From positions 1,860,001 to 1,924,000 of the forward strand of contig NZ_LR134289.1 of the NCBI RefSeq assembly GCF_900636535.1: a stretch of 64,000 nucleotides of DNA, written 5' to 3'. The notes under the pieces are model-generated. The model did no database searches, was not told where the DNA came from, and saw only the letters and a list, made by a program, of their open reading frames with translations. The position numbers were made by a program, and so were the translations under genes. Shown in pieces: positions 33,297-44,400 of this stretch (position 1 is the stretch's first letter; each line of letters begins with the position of its first letter). This DNA is from Chryseobacterium gleum (GTDB lineage: Bacteria; Bacteroidota; Bacteroidia; Flavobacteriales; Weeksellaceae).

Positions 33297-33989
33297 ATGA
33301 GCAAATATTCAATAGAAGCATTTATCAACGAAACAAAAGAAAATCCACAGCAAAGAGATTATTTTGAGCTGGAAACAAAACACCTTCTGGAAATCAATCT
33401 AAATAATCAGGCAGTATGGACGAAAAGAGGAAGCATGGTAAGCTATGTGGGAAACATCAATTTTGAAAGACAGGGAATGCTGGCTGGCGGAATTGGAAAT
33501 CTTCTAAAGAAAGCTATCAGTGGTGAAGGAGCCAGGCTGATGAAAGCAGAAGGTACAGGAAAACTGTATGTAGCCGATTCCGGGAAGAAAGTCCGTATTC
33601 TTTATCTGAATAATGAATCTGTCTGCGTGAACGGAAATGACGTTCTTGCCCACGAACAAAGCGTAAAAAGTGATATCACAATGCTGAAAAGTATCGCAGG
33701 AATGATGTCCGGTGGTCTTTTCCAGGTAAGACTTTCAGGAACAGGACATATCGCCATTACCACGCACGGAGATCCATTGACCTTGTTGGTAACTCCTGAT
33801 ACACCAGTATTTACAGATCCGAATGCTACTGTTGCATGGTCCGGAAACCTAAACCCGGAACTGAAAACCAACGTTTCTTTCAAAAGCCTTATCGGAAGAG
33901 GAAGTGGCGAAGAGTTCCAGATGAAATTCTCAGGACACGGATGGGTGCTGATTCAGCCTTACGAAGAAGTGTACTATATGGAGAAATAA
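33297..33989 (+). CDS. AIM24-family protein
   Basis: 230 residues. AIM24/TIGR00266-type features seen are the repeated Gly-rich strands: NNQAVWTKRGSMVSYVGNINFERQG, EGTGKLYVADSGKKVRILYLNNESVCVNG, LFQVRLSGTGHIAITTHGDPLTLLV and a Gly-rich C-terminal strand (KFSGHGWVLIQPYEE). The fold is a beta-prism-like barrel. The bacterial role is unknown; mitochondrial homologues support membrane organisation. There is no signal peptide. Confidence 0.9.
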   Translation: MSKYSIEAFINETKENPQQRDYFELETKHLLEINLNNQAVWTKRGSMVSYVGNINFERQGMLAGGIGNLLKKAISGEGARLMKAEGTGKLYVADSGKKVRILYLNNESVCVNGNDVLAHEQSVKSDITMLKSIAGMMSGGLFQVRLSGTGHIAITTHGDPLTLLVTPDTPVFTDPNATVAWSGNLNPELKTNVSFKSLIGRGSGEEFQMKFSGHGWVLIQPYEEVYYMEK

Positions 33990-34014
33990 AACAAACAACT
34001 TAGAAGAGATCCGG

Positions 34015-34045
34015 AGTTTCCGTAATAATTAACATTATGGAAACT
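34015..34045 (+). terminator. Inverted repeat after the AIM24 gene
   Basis: AGTTTCCGTAAT and ATTATGGAAACT form a 12-bp stem with one mismatch around AATTAAC, followed by TCTTTCTGTTTC. It is likely a weak terminator. Confidence 0.55.
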
Positions 34046-34186
34046 TCTTTCTGTTTCTTCCCGCGCTCCTCAGATTTTATATTCCATCAAGTACTCAAAC
34101 CCTCAATTCTCTAACTCTCCAATCAAATCTCAGCCCCTTATCCATCGCCATTTACAAAAGTTTTAATATATTTAGGAAAAAAATAG

Positions 34187-36478
<2,292 letters not shown>

Positions 36479-36488
<10 letters not shown>

Positions 36489-37516
36489 ACGATATTGTTT
36501 TTGAATTTATCGGTACAGATCATTATGATCTTACTCCTGTTACTGACGGGCTGATCAATACCACTTACCTTCTGGAAGACAAAGATCAGGGGAAAAAGTT
36601 TATCCTCCAGAAAATTAACCATCATGTGTTCAGGCAGCCGGAGGTGATCGTTAATAATCATTTAATGATCAATGACATTCTCAGGGCCAACAACTATCAG
36701 TTTGAAATTATTGAACCTATTCCCTCACCAACCCATAAAATTCTTATAAAAGATTCGGATGGCCATCCATGGCGCATGCTCAACTTTATAGAAAACAGTG
36801 TTACCTTTCTTACCGCTCCATCGTTACAAACGGCTTTTGACGCGGCTAAAACTTTCAGTTATTTCCTTAACACCGTAAATAATACGGAAAAGCTGCCTGC
36901 CATTGAAGATCCGATCCCAGGCTTTCTCAATTTTGAAAAAAGAATTGCAGATTATAAGGGCTCGCTAAAAAATGCAGCACCCCATTTAAAAGAAAACGCA
37001 AAAGCTGAAATAGAAATCACCAACGAGTTTCTGTCTTTACCTGATCAATGGATAGAAATGGAGAAAAACGGTCATATTCCTAAAAGAATTATCCATGCAG
37101 ATGTGAAAATCAGTAATATTCTCTTCGATCAGGAGCATCATCCTTTAGCGGTAATTGATCTGGATACTACGATGGTTTCTACTATTTTGTATGATTTCGG
37201 GACGATGATTCAATCCTATACCAATACAACCCATGAAGATGACGGAAGTGCCATAAACAACTTCAACCCTGAAATGTATAAAGCGGTAAAAGAAGGTTTT
37301 CTGTTCCATTTAAAAGATAAACTGACCCCAGCTGAAACTGAAAATCTTGACTACGCCGCACAGGTCACTATCTATATTCAGGAACTTCGTTTTTTAACGG
37401 ATTATCTGAATGGTAGTATTTATTATGCTACGAAATATCCAGAGCATAATTTAGACAGGACAAAAAACCAGTTAGAATTGTTGAAAGGATTGAGAGAATA
37501 CTTAGGATGTGAGTGA
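36479..37516 (+). CDS. Phosphotransferase-family kinase, N-acetylhexosamine 1-kinase-like
   Basis: 345 residues. An aminoglycoside-phosphotransferase fold: TPVTDGLINTTYLLE (nucleotide loop), KKFILQKINHHVFRQPEVIVNNH (Lys strand and NahK-like text), the catalytic loop RIIHADVKISNILFD (HxDxxxxN) and metal-binding AVIDLDTTM. The similarity to NahK-type N-acetylhexosamine 1-kinases, plus a position after GH109 and a nucleotidyltransferase, suggests phosphorylation of released GalNAc/GlcNAc at C1. GH109 carries an export signal, so an importer would also be needed; none is adjacent. Confidence 0.85.
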
Positions 37517-37562
37517 TTTTAAGGGATTGTAATTCTTTACTAAGGATTAAATACAATAGTTT

Positions 37563-37628
37563 AGATTCCTACGGAATGACAAAGTGTGCGCATAAATAAA
37601 GTGCTCTGTTTGTCATTCCGTAGAAATC
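37563..37628 (+). repeat. Palindromic element copy 2
   Basis: GATTCCTACGGAATGACAAA at the left, TTTGTCATTCCGTAGAAATC at the right, 26-nt middle (CGCATAAATAAAGTGC). A CT-rich tract follows at 37660-37728 (units like TCTCAAACTCTCCGAC). Confidence 0.75.
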
Positions 37629-37712
37629 CCCACTCTTACAAACAAAGCCCTAACTCGTAAACCCTCACATTCTCAAACTCTCAAACTCTCCGACTCTCAA
37701 ACTCTCCGACTC

Positions 37713-38210
37713 TCAAACCAAAAACTCCAATATTCTCCTCCACTCTTCCAGTTTCTTTTCAAAGGAAACGGTGTGAAGCGGACTTGTGGAGGGCAATTGA
37801 AAGATGGGCAATTTATAATTTTTTCCCAGCAGCTTTTGTAAGTTTTTGTAAGACTTTCCACCATTGCAGAAAATAGCTTTGATGTTCGGATGTTCTTCCA
37901 GCAGTTCAGCAATCTGATTGGCTTCTTCATTTCTGATTTCAGAATCCAGGCTTCCTTTTCTCTCACAGGAATCAATGACATCCCAAAGGGCAATATGATG
38001 CTTCTTTATGGTCTCAATTCTTTGGATGTAATCATCAGTAAAATCTTCATTCAGCAATTCAAAAATGATTTTCCAGAATTTATTTTGAGGATGGGCATAA
38101 TACTGCTGTTTTTCCAATGATTTCACTCCGGGAATTGATCCTAAAATCAGAATTTCAGATTGAGCATTAATAATAGGTGGAAATGAAGAAATACGCTTTT
38201 GCATATTCAA
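37713..38210 (-). CDS. DNA-deoxyinosine glycosylase (uracil-DNA glycosylase superfamily)
   Basis: 165 residues. EILILGSIPGVKSLEKQQYYAHPQNKFWKII is the active-site region of the MUG-like/hypoxanthine-DNA glycosylase family, where GSxPG replaces the usual UDG GQDPY motif. IALWDVIDSCERKGSLDSEI and the C-terminal LPSTSPLHTVSFEKKLEEWR (xSxSP) complete the pattern. The enzyme removes deaminated bases from DNA. Its 3' end abuts the CT-rich tract. Confidence 0.9.
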   Translation of the reverse strand: MNMQKRISSFPPIINAQSEILILGSIPGVKSLEKQQYYAHPQNKFWKIIFELLNEDFTDDYIQRIETIKKHHIALWDVIDSCERKGSLDSEIRNEEANQIAELLEEHPNIKAIFCNGGKSYKNLQKLLGKNYKLPIFQLPSTSPLHTVSFEKKLEEWRRILEFLV

Positions 38211-38312
38211 ATATAGAGATTTTATTTTCTTTTATCAGGCTGGAAGCTGGGAGCTTGATGAAGGAAGTTATTGAGGATTTAGCTAAAGCTATCGGAATTT
38301 TTAATCATAAAA

Positions 38313-38332
38313 AAACGGGCTAAAGCCCGTTT
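38313..38332. terminator. AAACGGGC-TAAA-GCCCGTTT hairpin
   Basis: An 8-bp perfect stem with A7 on the left side, giving a T run on the minus strand, so it ends the S9 peptidase transcript. The same GGCTAAAGCC core recurs at 51816-51827 and 51852-51864, which suggests a dispersed element used as a terminator. Confidence 0.75.
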
Positions 38333-38357
38333 CTATTGATATTTTATATTGTTTATC

Positions 38358-40352
38358 TTATAAAGTTTCCTTCAGCCAGTCGAAGAATTCTCTCTGCCAT
38401 ACCAGTCCGTTTTGTGGATGAAGTACCCAGTGGTTTTCATTCGGGAAGTATACCAGTTTAGATTTTAATCCTCTTAATTTTGCAGCCTGGAAAGCTTCCT
38501 GACCCTGCTCGTAAGGAACACGGAAATCAATTCCACCCTGAACGATCATGATCGGTTTGTTCCATTTATCTACAAAGTTGCTTGGGTTGAACTCTGTATA
38601 TGCTTTTGGAAGAGGCTTTTCCCATGGTGAACCAAGATCCCAGTTTGCAAACCAAAGTTCCTCAGTAGTCAGATACCATGATTTCATATCAAATAATCCG
38701 TCATGAGCAATGAACGTTTTGAATCTGTTCTCATGGATTCCTGCCAGCATAAATACGCTGTAGCCTCCATAACTGGCTCCTACTGCTGCTACTCTGTCAC
38801 CATCTACGTACGGTAAAGTTTTCGCAAAATCTGTTGCAGCCAGATAATCTCTCATTGGCTGTCCGCCCCAGTCTCTTGAAATTTCTTCATTCCATTTTGT
38901 TCCCCAGCCCGGCATACCTCTTCTGTTTGGAGCTACTACGATATAATCGTTAGCTGTCATTAGGGCAAAGTTCCATCTTACGCTGAAAAACTGAGTAAGA
39001 GCAGACTGTGGACCACCCTGGCAGTACACTAAAGTCGGATATTTTTTATTCGGGTCAAAGTTCGGCGGATAATGGAACCAAACTCCCATTTCCTTACCGT
39101 CCGAAGTTTTCACCATTTTAAGTTCAGATTTCCCCTGAGCCAACTTAGCGTATGTTTCTTTGTTAGCTTCAGTAACCTGCTTCATTTCTCCATTTTTAAT
39201 ATTTACAGAGAATAATTCTGTGGCATGGTTGATATCTGTTCTTCCTACTAAAAGTGAAGTTTTGTTGTCTGTAAAGATTTCGTTAACGTCAAAATCTCCT
39301 TTGGTGATCTGCTGTACTTTTGCTGTTTTTGAATCCAGTGAGAAAAGCTGTTTTGTTCCTCTGAACGCTGCCGTAAAGTAGATCGTTTTTGAATCTGCTC
39401 CCCAAAGTACATCTCCTGAAACACTTTCATCCCAGCCTGAAGTAAGATTTGTGATCTTCCCTGACTTCCAGTCCAGGATTTTCACATCATTTTTATCTGC
39501 TTCATATCCGTCTCTGGCCATACTCTGCCAGATCAGAGATTTTCCGTCCGGACTGAATTTTGGATTTACATCATATCCCTTGTTGGATTCAGTAAGATTT
39601 TTGGTGGTACCTGATGCCAAATCGTAGGCAAAGATATCGGTATTGGTACTGGTAGCATACTCCTTACCGCTTTTAGGTTTTGTAACATATAAAAGTTGTG
39701 CAGAATCCGGGCTCCAGATAAAGTCTTCAGCACCACCGAAAGGTCTTTGCGGGGAATCCCATGTTTTCCCTTCCAGAAGATCTTTAGCTCCTTCTACTTT
39801 ATCAGAAGCGTTCACTACAAATACATGGTTGTATTTTCCTTCATTGAAGTAATCCCAGTGCCTGTGGTTCAGGTCTGTGTAAACCTGTGCTGTGGTTTTA
39901 GGAGTATCACTGAATTTGTCTTTCCCCATTACTTTTTCCACCAACACCTGCTTGCTGAAAGCTATTTTCTTTCCGTCCGGAGAAATGACAATATTATCTG
40001 CTTCCCCAATGGTATAGAATTCTGCCCATGTTTTTCCGGCATCTTTAGAAAGGTAGATTTTATCCCCTTCCTGAGCATAGATCCCGTTTTTATCCCACTG
40101 AATAAGTGCTTTTTTACCGAAATCAATTTTGGAAGACTGATGATTAAGAACATTCAGAAAATAATTCTCGTTTTTCGTTTTTTCTGTTTTCAGATCTACC
40201 TGTCCTACTTTATAAATAAGGGAACCCTGATCCGGTGAAACTGCCTGTACTCCAACTTTTTTCAAAGTCCAAAGAATTTCAGGCGTCATTACTTGTTGTG
40301 CGTTCATTAAAAGCGGAGCTGCCAAAGCCAGCAGACTGTACTTAAGTTTCAT
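38358..40352 (-). CDS. Secreted S9-family prolyl oligopeptidase-like peptidase
   Basis: 664 residues. Signal peptide MKLKYSLLALAAPLLMNAQQ, an N-terminal propeller with repeated blade motifs (NIVISPDGKKIAFSK, DFIWSPDSAQLLYVTKP, NPKFSPDGKSLIWQSM, DVLWGADSKTIYF), and a C-terminal alpha/beta hydrolase with nucleophile GASYGGYS, acid GGIDFRVPYEQGQE and His in NENHWV. It belongs with DPP5/acylaminoacyl-peptidase-like S9C enzymes and cleaves peptides in the periplasm. The triad is intact. Confidence 0.93.
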   Translation of the reverse strand: MKLKYSLLALAAPLLMNAQQVMTPEILWTLKKVGVQAVSPDQGSLIYKVGQVDLKTEKTKNENYFLNVLNHQSSKIDFGKKALIQWDKNGIYAQEGDKIYLSKDAGKTWAEFYTIGEADNIVISPDGKKIAFSKQVLVEKVMGKDKFSDTPKTTAQVYTDLNHRHWDYFNEGKYNHVFVVNASDKVEGAKDLLEGKTWDSPQRPFGGAEDFIWSPDSAQLLYVTKPKSGKEYATSTNTDIFAYDLASGTTKNLTESNKGYDVNPKFSPDGKSLIWQSMARDGYEADKNDVKILDWKSGKITNLTSGWDESVSGDVLWGADSKTIYFTAAFRGTKQLFSLDSKTAKVQQITKGDFDVNEIFTDNKTSLLVGRTDINHATELFSVNIKNGEMKQVTEANKETYAKLAQGKSELKMVKTSDGKEMGVWFHYPPNFDPNKKYPTLVYCQGGPQSALTQFFSVRWNFALMTANDYIVVAPNRRGMPGWGTKWNEEISRDWGGQPMRDYLAATDFAKTLPYVDGDRVAAVGASYGGYSVFMLAGIHENRFKTFIAHDGLFDMKSWYLTTEELWFANWDLGSPWEKPLPKAYTEFNPSNFVDKWNKPIMIVQGGIDFRVPYEQGQEAFQAAKLRGLKSKLVYFPNENHWVLHPQNGLVWQREFFDWLKETL

Positions 40353-40547
40353 ATGTTGATATTCATTTTTTAACGGATGTACAAAATCAGTTGATTTTTT
40401 AGCATCCTTTTATTAAATTCAAAGATTGCCAAAGTTAATATTTAAAATAAAAACGGACGAAAGAATTAACATTAAAATTTAAACCAGGTGATTTATTAAC
40501 AGGTAAACTTTATTAATTTATAAAAAACAAATTAATAACCCTCTTCT

Positions 40548-40673
40548 ATGAAAAAGTTTATCCTTATTTCTTCATTTCTTGTGTCCTCATTCTTCTTTTC
40601 CCAGCTGACGACAGATTCGAGCGGAATCCTGTTTTATCTAAGTTTATCAAAAATAAAAAAATCCGCTCGTTGA
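40548..40673 (+). CDS. Short secreted peptide or remnant of a secreted protein
   Basis: 41 residues. MKKFILISSFLVSSFFFSQ is a full signal peptide, but only about 22 residues follow (LTTDSSGILFYL...), and the stop codon lies inside the terminator hairpin at 40657-40683. This looks like a gene cut short by a deletion; a real short secreted peptide is also possible. No homologue is recognised. Confidence 0.45.
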   Translation: MKKFILISSFLVSSFFFSQLTTDSSGILFYLSLSKIKKSAR

Positions 40674-40683
40674 GCGGATTTTT
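40657..40683. terminator. Perfect 12-bp bidirectional terminator
   Basis: AAAAATCCGCTC, loop GTT, GAGCGGATTTTT. It sits between the short plus-strand ORF and the convergent holin-like membrane gene. Confidence 0.85.
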
Positions 40684-40706
40684 ATTTAGGTATGCAATGT
40701 TTTTAA

Positions 40707-41051
40707 TTAATCTCCATCTGAGAACATTGAGTTCGCCAAAGAGGTTACAATTGACAATAATATACTGAAGATAAATGCCCACCAGAAGCCATCTACGACC
40801 ATACTGTCGATGAAATAGTCTGCAATCAGAACAATTGCGGCATTAATTACCAGAGCAAAGAATCCTAAAGTAAGAATCGTTAGCGGAAGACCGAATAGAC
40901 TTAAAATTGGCTTCACAAATATGTTAAGAACCCCAAGCACAATAGCAAAGATAATGGCTGAAGAGAATCCTTCAAAATGTACCCCTGGTAAAATTTTGGT
41001 TAAAAGGTAAGCGACAATCGCTGTAATAAATAGTCGGATAATTAAGTTCAT
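40707..41051 (-). CDS. Phage-holin-family (YvlD-like) small membrane protein
   Basis: 114 residues with four hydrophobic spans. LPGVHFEGFSSAIIFAIVLGVLNIFVKPILSLFGLPLTILTLGFFALVINA is the hallmark of the YvlD/4-TM holin-family proteins found on ordinary chromosomes. Despite the family name there are no phage genes around it. The function is unknown. Confidence 0.88.
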   Translation of the reverse strand: MNLIIRLFITAIVAYLLTKILPGVHFEGFSSAIIFAIVLGVLNIFVKPILSLFGLPLTILTLGFFALVINAAIVLIADYFIDSMVVDGFWWAFIFSILLSIVTSLANSMFSDGD

Positions 41052-41169
41052 TGTGATATTTTTTAATGTTTATGGGGTTTGTGGAGCAAAAGCCATTCCA
41101 TTCCGAAAAAAAGAATTCTTTAAAACCCTTTATTGAAGGAATATTTTGTCTTTTATTTCGCTTAATATA

Positions 41170-41592
41170 TTATTTTATTTTCATCATAGTCACTAATGAA
41201 GTCGCTACATGACTTTCTGATTCAGAACCTTCAGTCTGAACATAGATTTCCGTCCTCACCACAATGATTTTTCCACCACCTTTAATGACATAAGATTTTG
41301 AAACCAGAGCATCTCCCATTGCAGGACGAAGATAATTCACTTTCAGCTCAACGGTTACTACATAACAGTCCTCAGGATAATGGCTCACAGCAGCGTATCC
41401 TGAAGAAACATCCACTAAAGAGGCAATCATTGCCCCATTGAACATTCCGGCTTTTCTGGTCATCATTTCCATTTTAGGAATTTTCATGGATATAAAACCG
41501 GTTTCTACTTCCAGCAGTTCTGCTTTATAAAACTGTAAAGTTTCCGAACGGTTGAAGCTGTCTGTGATGAGTTTTCTTTTCTCTGGTGTCAT
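41170..41592 (-). CDS. PaaI-type hotdog thioesterase
   Basis: 140 residues. The hotdog pattern is clear: GFISMKIPKMEMMTRKAGMFNGAMIASLVDVSSGYAAVSHYPEDCYVVTVELKVNYLRPAMGDALVSKSYVIKGGGKIIVVRTEIYV. The central helix normally starts HGGxxxxLAD; here it is FNGAMIASLVD, with Asn for the usual His-Gly pair. It would hydrolyse acyl-CoA thioesters; the substrate is unknown. Confidence 0.88.
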   Translation of the reverse strand: MTPEKRKLITDSFNRSETLQFYKAELLEVETGFISMKIPKMEMMTRKAGMFNGAMIASLVDVSSGYAAVSHYPEDCYVVTVELKVNYLRPAMGDALVSKSYVIKGGGKIIVVRTEIYVQTEGSESESHVATSLVTMMKIK

Positions 41593-41757
41593 AATTTGAA
41601 TTTGTATGTAAATTTAAACATTGATTTAAATAGTAAGGAATAAAAGAGTAATTTTTAAGAATCAAAAAGCCAAATGTCGGAACTTCACATCTTCAGTAGA
41701 TGTATTTATATTATTATGATAAAGACTGTGAAAGTATTGAAGTTCGAATATAAGGCC

Positions 41758-41825
41758 GAATTCCTGCGGAATGACAAAACACAATACTTTGTCTATCCGT
41801 ACAGTTTGTCATTCCGTAGAAATCC
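41758..41825 (-). repeat. Palindromic element copy 3
   Basis: Begins ATTCCTGCGGAATGACAAAA, ends TTTGTCATTCCGTAGAAATC; the inner TTTGTCTATCC tract marks reverse orientation. First part of array 1, unit 1. Confidence 0.75.
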
Positions 41826-41950
41826 CGGTATAGTTTGGTTGGAAACGCAAAGGCGCAGGTTATTCCCAATTCATATGTTTTTAAGGCGCAATGATTTTAT
41901 CTCCGATAAAATGGTTATTGTTTCCGGATTGCTAGAAAAGTAGAAGGTTA

Positions 41951-42017
41951 GAATCCTTCGAAGTGACAAGACACAATACTTTGTCTATCCGTACAGTTTG
42001 TCATTCCGTAGGAATCC
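41951..42017 (-). repeat. Palindromic element copy 4
   Basis: Left arm GAATCCTTCGAAGTGACAAG is degenerate; right arm TTTGTCATTCCGTAGGAATC is intact. Inner sequence is identical to copy 3. Array 1, unit 2. Confidence 0.75.
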
Positions 42018-42168
42018 CGGTATAGTTTGGTTGGAAACGCAAAGGTGCAGGTTATTTCCCGGGTCATATTTTTTTAAGGCGCAATGATTTTATCTCCGAT
42101 AAAATGGTTATTATTTCATGAAATTAATTAACTTTCACTTGTTTTCTTCAAAACAGAACTCATCAATT

Positions 42169-43023
42169 ATGCTGAATGATTACAAAAAATACGAATTATT
42201 TGGAAAAACCCTGATCCAGAAAATTGATCTGAAAGGTCCGTTCAGATATGATTTTCCAGTTTCGGAGCAGGCGTGTTTTCTGTATGTTATTAAAGGTGAG
42301 TTTCAATATAAAACAGATGAGCAGGAGTTTGATATTGCCACGAATTATTCCCTGCTTCTGAACTGTATCAGTGCCGGAAAACATATTCAGCATTCAAAAT
42401 CAGAGGACTGCAAGATTGTCATCGTTACTTTCTACCCGGATATCCTGAAAAGAATCTATGACAGGGAGCTGCCTTTATTGCTGCAAAAGCCTGTCAATAA
42501 GGTTTCTAACAAATCAAGCGGGAAAATAAATAATGATTTCCTGATTCAAAAATATGTAGAAGGACTGCTTTTTTACTTTGAAAATCCTTCACTTATTAAT
42601 GAAGATATATTAATTCTTAAGGTAAAAGAAATTATGCTGTTGCTGGCCCAGTCACAGAATGCAGATTCAGTTCAATTGATTCTTTCACAGCTTTTCTCTC
42701 CTACCACTTATTCTTTTAAGCAAATTATTGAAGCCAATTTATTTTCACAGCTCACGATCGAACAGCTTGCAGACCAAAGTAACCTGAGCGTATCATCTTT
42801 CAAAAGAGAATTTGCAAAGCTATATCATGATACACCCGCCAACTATATCAGAAATAAAAAACTGGAAAAGGCTGCCGAACTATTGTTAATATCAGATGAA
42901 CGTATCACCGATATCGCTTTTGACTGCGGTTTTAATGACCTGGCCACCTTTACCAAAAACTTCAGCGATAAATATCATATTTCTCCCTCCGGATACCGCC
43001 AGAAACAGAAAGAAAAACAGTAA
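42169..43023 (+). CDS. AraC-family transcriptional regulator
   Basis: 284 residues from the ATG at 42169. An upstream in-frame ATG at 42118 would begin directly at the end of the repeat array and adds residues with no family match. The N-terminal half (to about 150) is a cupin-like ligand domain (FLYVIKGEFQYKTDEQEFDIATNYSLLLNC). The C-terminal 100 residues are a double HTH: LTIEQLADQSNLSVSSFKREFAKLYHDTPANYIRNKKLEKAAELL and ITDIAFDCGFNDLATFTKNFSDKYHISPSGYR. It probably controls the membrane protein gene 173 bp downstream. Both are bracketed by repeat arrays. Confidence 0.9.
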   Translation: MLNDYKKYELFGKTLIQKIDLKGPFRYDFPVSEQACFLYVIKGEFQYKTDEQEFDIATNYSLLLNCISAGKHIQHSKSEDCKIVIVTFYPDILKRIYDRELPLLLQKPVNKVSNKSSGKINNDFLIQKYVEGLLFYFENPSLINEDILILKVKEIMLLLAQSQNADSVQLILSQLFSPTTYSFKQIIEANLFSQLTIEQLADQSNLSVSSFKREFAKLYHDTPANYIRNKKLEKAAELLLISDERITDIAFDCGFNDLATFTKNFSDKYHISPSGYRQKQKEKQ

Positions 43024-43196
43024 AAACATTTCTATATTATTATCCAGCATTTCTTATTGTAAAGAGATGCTTTTTTGCTGGACCAAACTCTCAAATACTT
43101 GAACCAAATCACAAAACCATTTCTGTATTTCTGTCGCAAATTTGTACCATCAGTTTCACGAGAAACAAAATGTGTATAATTTAAAATTATCTCAAT

Positions 43197-43688
43197 ATGA
43201 ATCTATCAGTTTTAGGAATTTTTCATACCATTATCGGTATCGCTGCTCTTATTGGAGCCATTACAGGATTTATCAAATATGGTAAAATTGACCTCGCTCA
43301 GCGGTCGGGAAAAGTATATTTTTATGCTACTGCCATAACATCACTTACAGCATTAGCAATCTCGAAACACGGCGGTTTTAATGCCGGGCATGTATTTTCG
43401 CTGTTTATCATCGTTTTGATCTCTGCTGCCTACTTTCTGTTTGCCAATAAAAAAGAAAGCAGGAAAGCCAGGTATTTTGAGAATTTTTTACTGTCATTCA
43501 GTTTTTTTCTGTCATTAGTTCCTACTATCAATGAGACTTTCACAAGGATTCCGATTGGGCACCCTTTGGCTAAAGATATTAAAGATCCCATCATCGGACA
43601 GACACTTCTTGTTATTTTTCTGCTTTTTATCGTTGGATCGGTTTTTCAGTTTATCAAGCAGAAAAGAGCTAATGTTGGGATTTCTTGA
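43197..43688 (+). CDS. DUF2306-like membrane protein
   Basis: 163 residues with five hydrophobic spans. It begins LGIFHTIIGIAALIGAITGFIKYGKIDLAQRSGKVYFYATAITSLTALAISKHGGFNAGHVFSLFII, the His-containing helix pattern of DUF2306-like proteins that may bind haem. The function is not established. Its position after the AraC regulator suggests regulated expression. Confidence 0.75.
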   Translation: MNLSVLGIFHTIIGIAALIGAITGFIKYGKIDLAQRSGKVYFYATAITSLTALAISKHGGFNAGHVFSLFIIVLISAAYFLFANKKESRKARYFENFLLSFSFFLSLVPTINETFTRIPIGHPLAKDIKDPIIGQTLLVIFLLFIVGSVFQFIKQKRANVGIS

Positions 43689-43839
43689 TGACTATGTGTT
43701 CAGCAAAGCGTAAAACCACCCCGTCAAAAATTCTTTGAATTTTCGCCACCCCTCCGAAAGAGGGGAATTTTTACGTCTTCAGATGAAGTATTTGCAAATA
43801 GAATAAAGAATTGAGATTGAATAGAAAAGCGTATGGCTG

Positions 43840-43904
43840 GATTCCTAAGGAATGACAAATACAACGCATAGTCTATTCATACAGCTTGCCATTTCGTAGG
43901 AATC
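43840..43904 (-). repeat. Palindromic element copy 5
   Basis: ATTCCTAAGGAATGACAAAT ... GCCATTTCGTAGGAATCT, array 2 unit 1, reverse orientation by its inner TAGTCTATTC tract. Confidence 0.7.
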
Positions 43905-44032
43905 TCAGTATAACTTGGTTGGAAAACGCAAAGGTACAGACTGTGTATCTAATTGTATGCTGTTAAGACGCAAAGATTTTATCTCCGATAAAATGGTTAT
44001 TGTTTCCGGATAGCTAGAAAAGTACAAGGCTG

Positions 44033-44098
44033 GATTCCTGCGAAATGACAAAATACAACACTTAGTCTATCCATACAGCCTGTCATTCCGTAGGAATC
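44033..44098 (-). repeat. Palindromic element copy 6
   Basis: GATTCCTGCGAAATGACAAA ... TGTCATTCCGTAGGAATC, array 2 unit 2. Confidence 0.75.
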
Positions 44099-44224
44099 AC
44101 GGTATAGCCTGTTGGAAAAAACAAAGGTGCAGACTGTGTACCTAATTGTATGCTGTTAAGACGCAAAGATTTTATCTCCGAGAAAATGGTTATTGTTGCA
44201 CAATAGCTAGAAAAGTACAAGGCT

Positions 44225-44290
44225 GGATTCCTGCGGAATGACAAAATACAACATTTAGTCTATCCATACAGCTTATCATTCCGAAATAGT
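44225..44290 (-). repeat. Palindromic element copy 7
   Basis: GATTCCTGCGGAATGACAAA at the left; the right arm is decayed after ATCATTCCG. Array 2 unit 3. Confidence 0.7.
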
Positions 44291-44400
44291 CTTGGTGCAG
44301 TTTGGTTAGAAAACGCAAATGCGCATGTTGTTTATTGAATTGTATGCTTTAACGCGCAAAGATTTTATCTCTGATAAAATTGGATAATGCCAAAATTGGA

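Larger units (their letters stand above)
41758..42117. repeat. Two tandem ~193-bp composite repeat units (array 1)
   Basis: Units start at 41758 and 41951. Each has a palindromic element (about 67 bp), a middle part (GGTATAGTTTGGTTGGAAACGC...), and a short inverted repeat ATTTTATC-TCC-GATAAAAT followed by GGTTATT. The second unit ends just before the AraC gene. The gap 41593-41757 before it holds nothing else recognisable. Confidence 0.8.
43840..44396. repeat. Three tandem ~193-bp composite repeat units (array 2)
   Basis: Units start at 43840, 44033 and about 44226, with the same three-part design as array 1: palindromic element, GTTGGAAAACGCAAAGG-like middle, then AAAGATTTTATCTCCGATAA. Unit junctions share TAGCTAGAAAAGTACAAGGC. 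The last unit diverges toward its end next to topB. The gap 43689-43839 has no gene, only a short CCACCCCTCC...AGGGGAATT inverted tract. Confidence 0.8.

Noticed and set aside
40707..41051. Prophage marker (holin-family name)
   Set aside because: The YvlD-like family is a normal chromosomal membrane protein and there are no phage genes around it.
42118..42168. Longer AraC protein starting at 42118
   Set aside because: The extra 17 residues come from sequence at the end of the repeat array and have no match to the family; the ATG at 42169 is preferred.
41758..44396. CRISPR-like array
   Set aside because: Units are about 193 bp and similar along their whole length, with no unique spacers and no cas genes.
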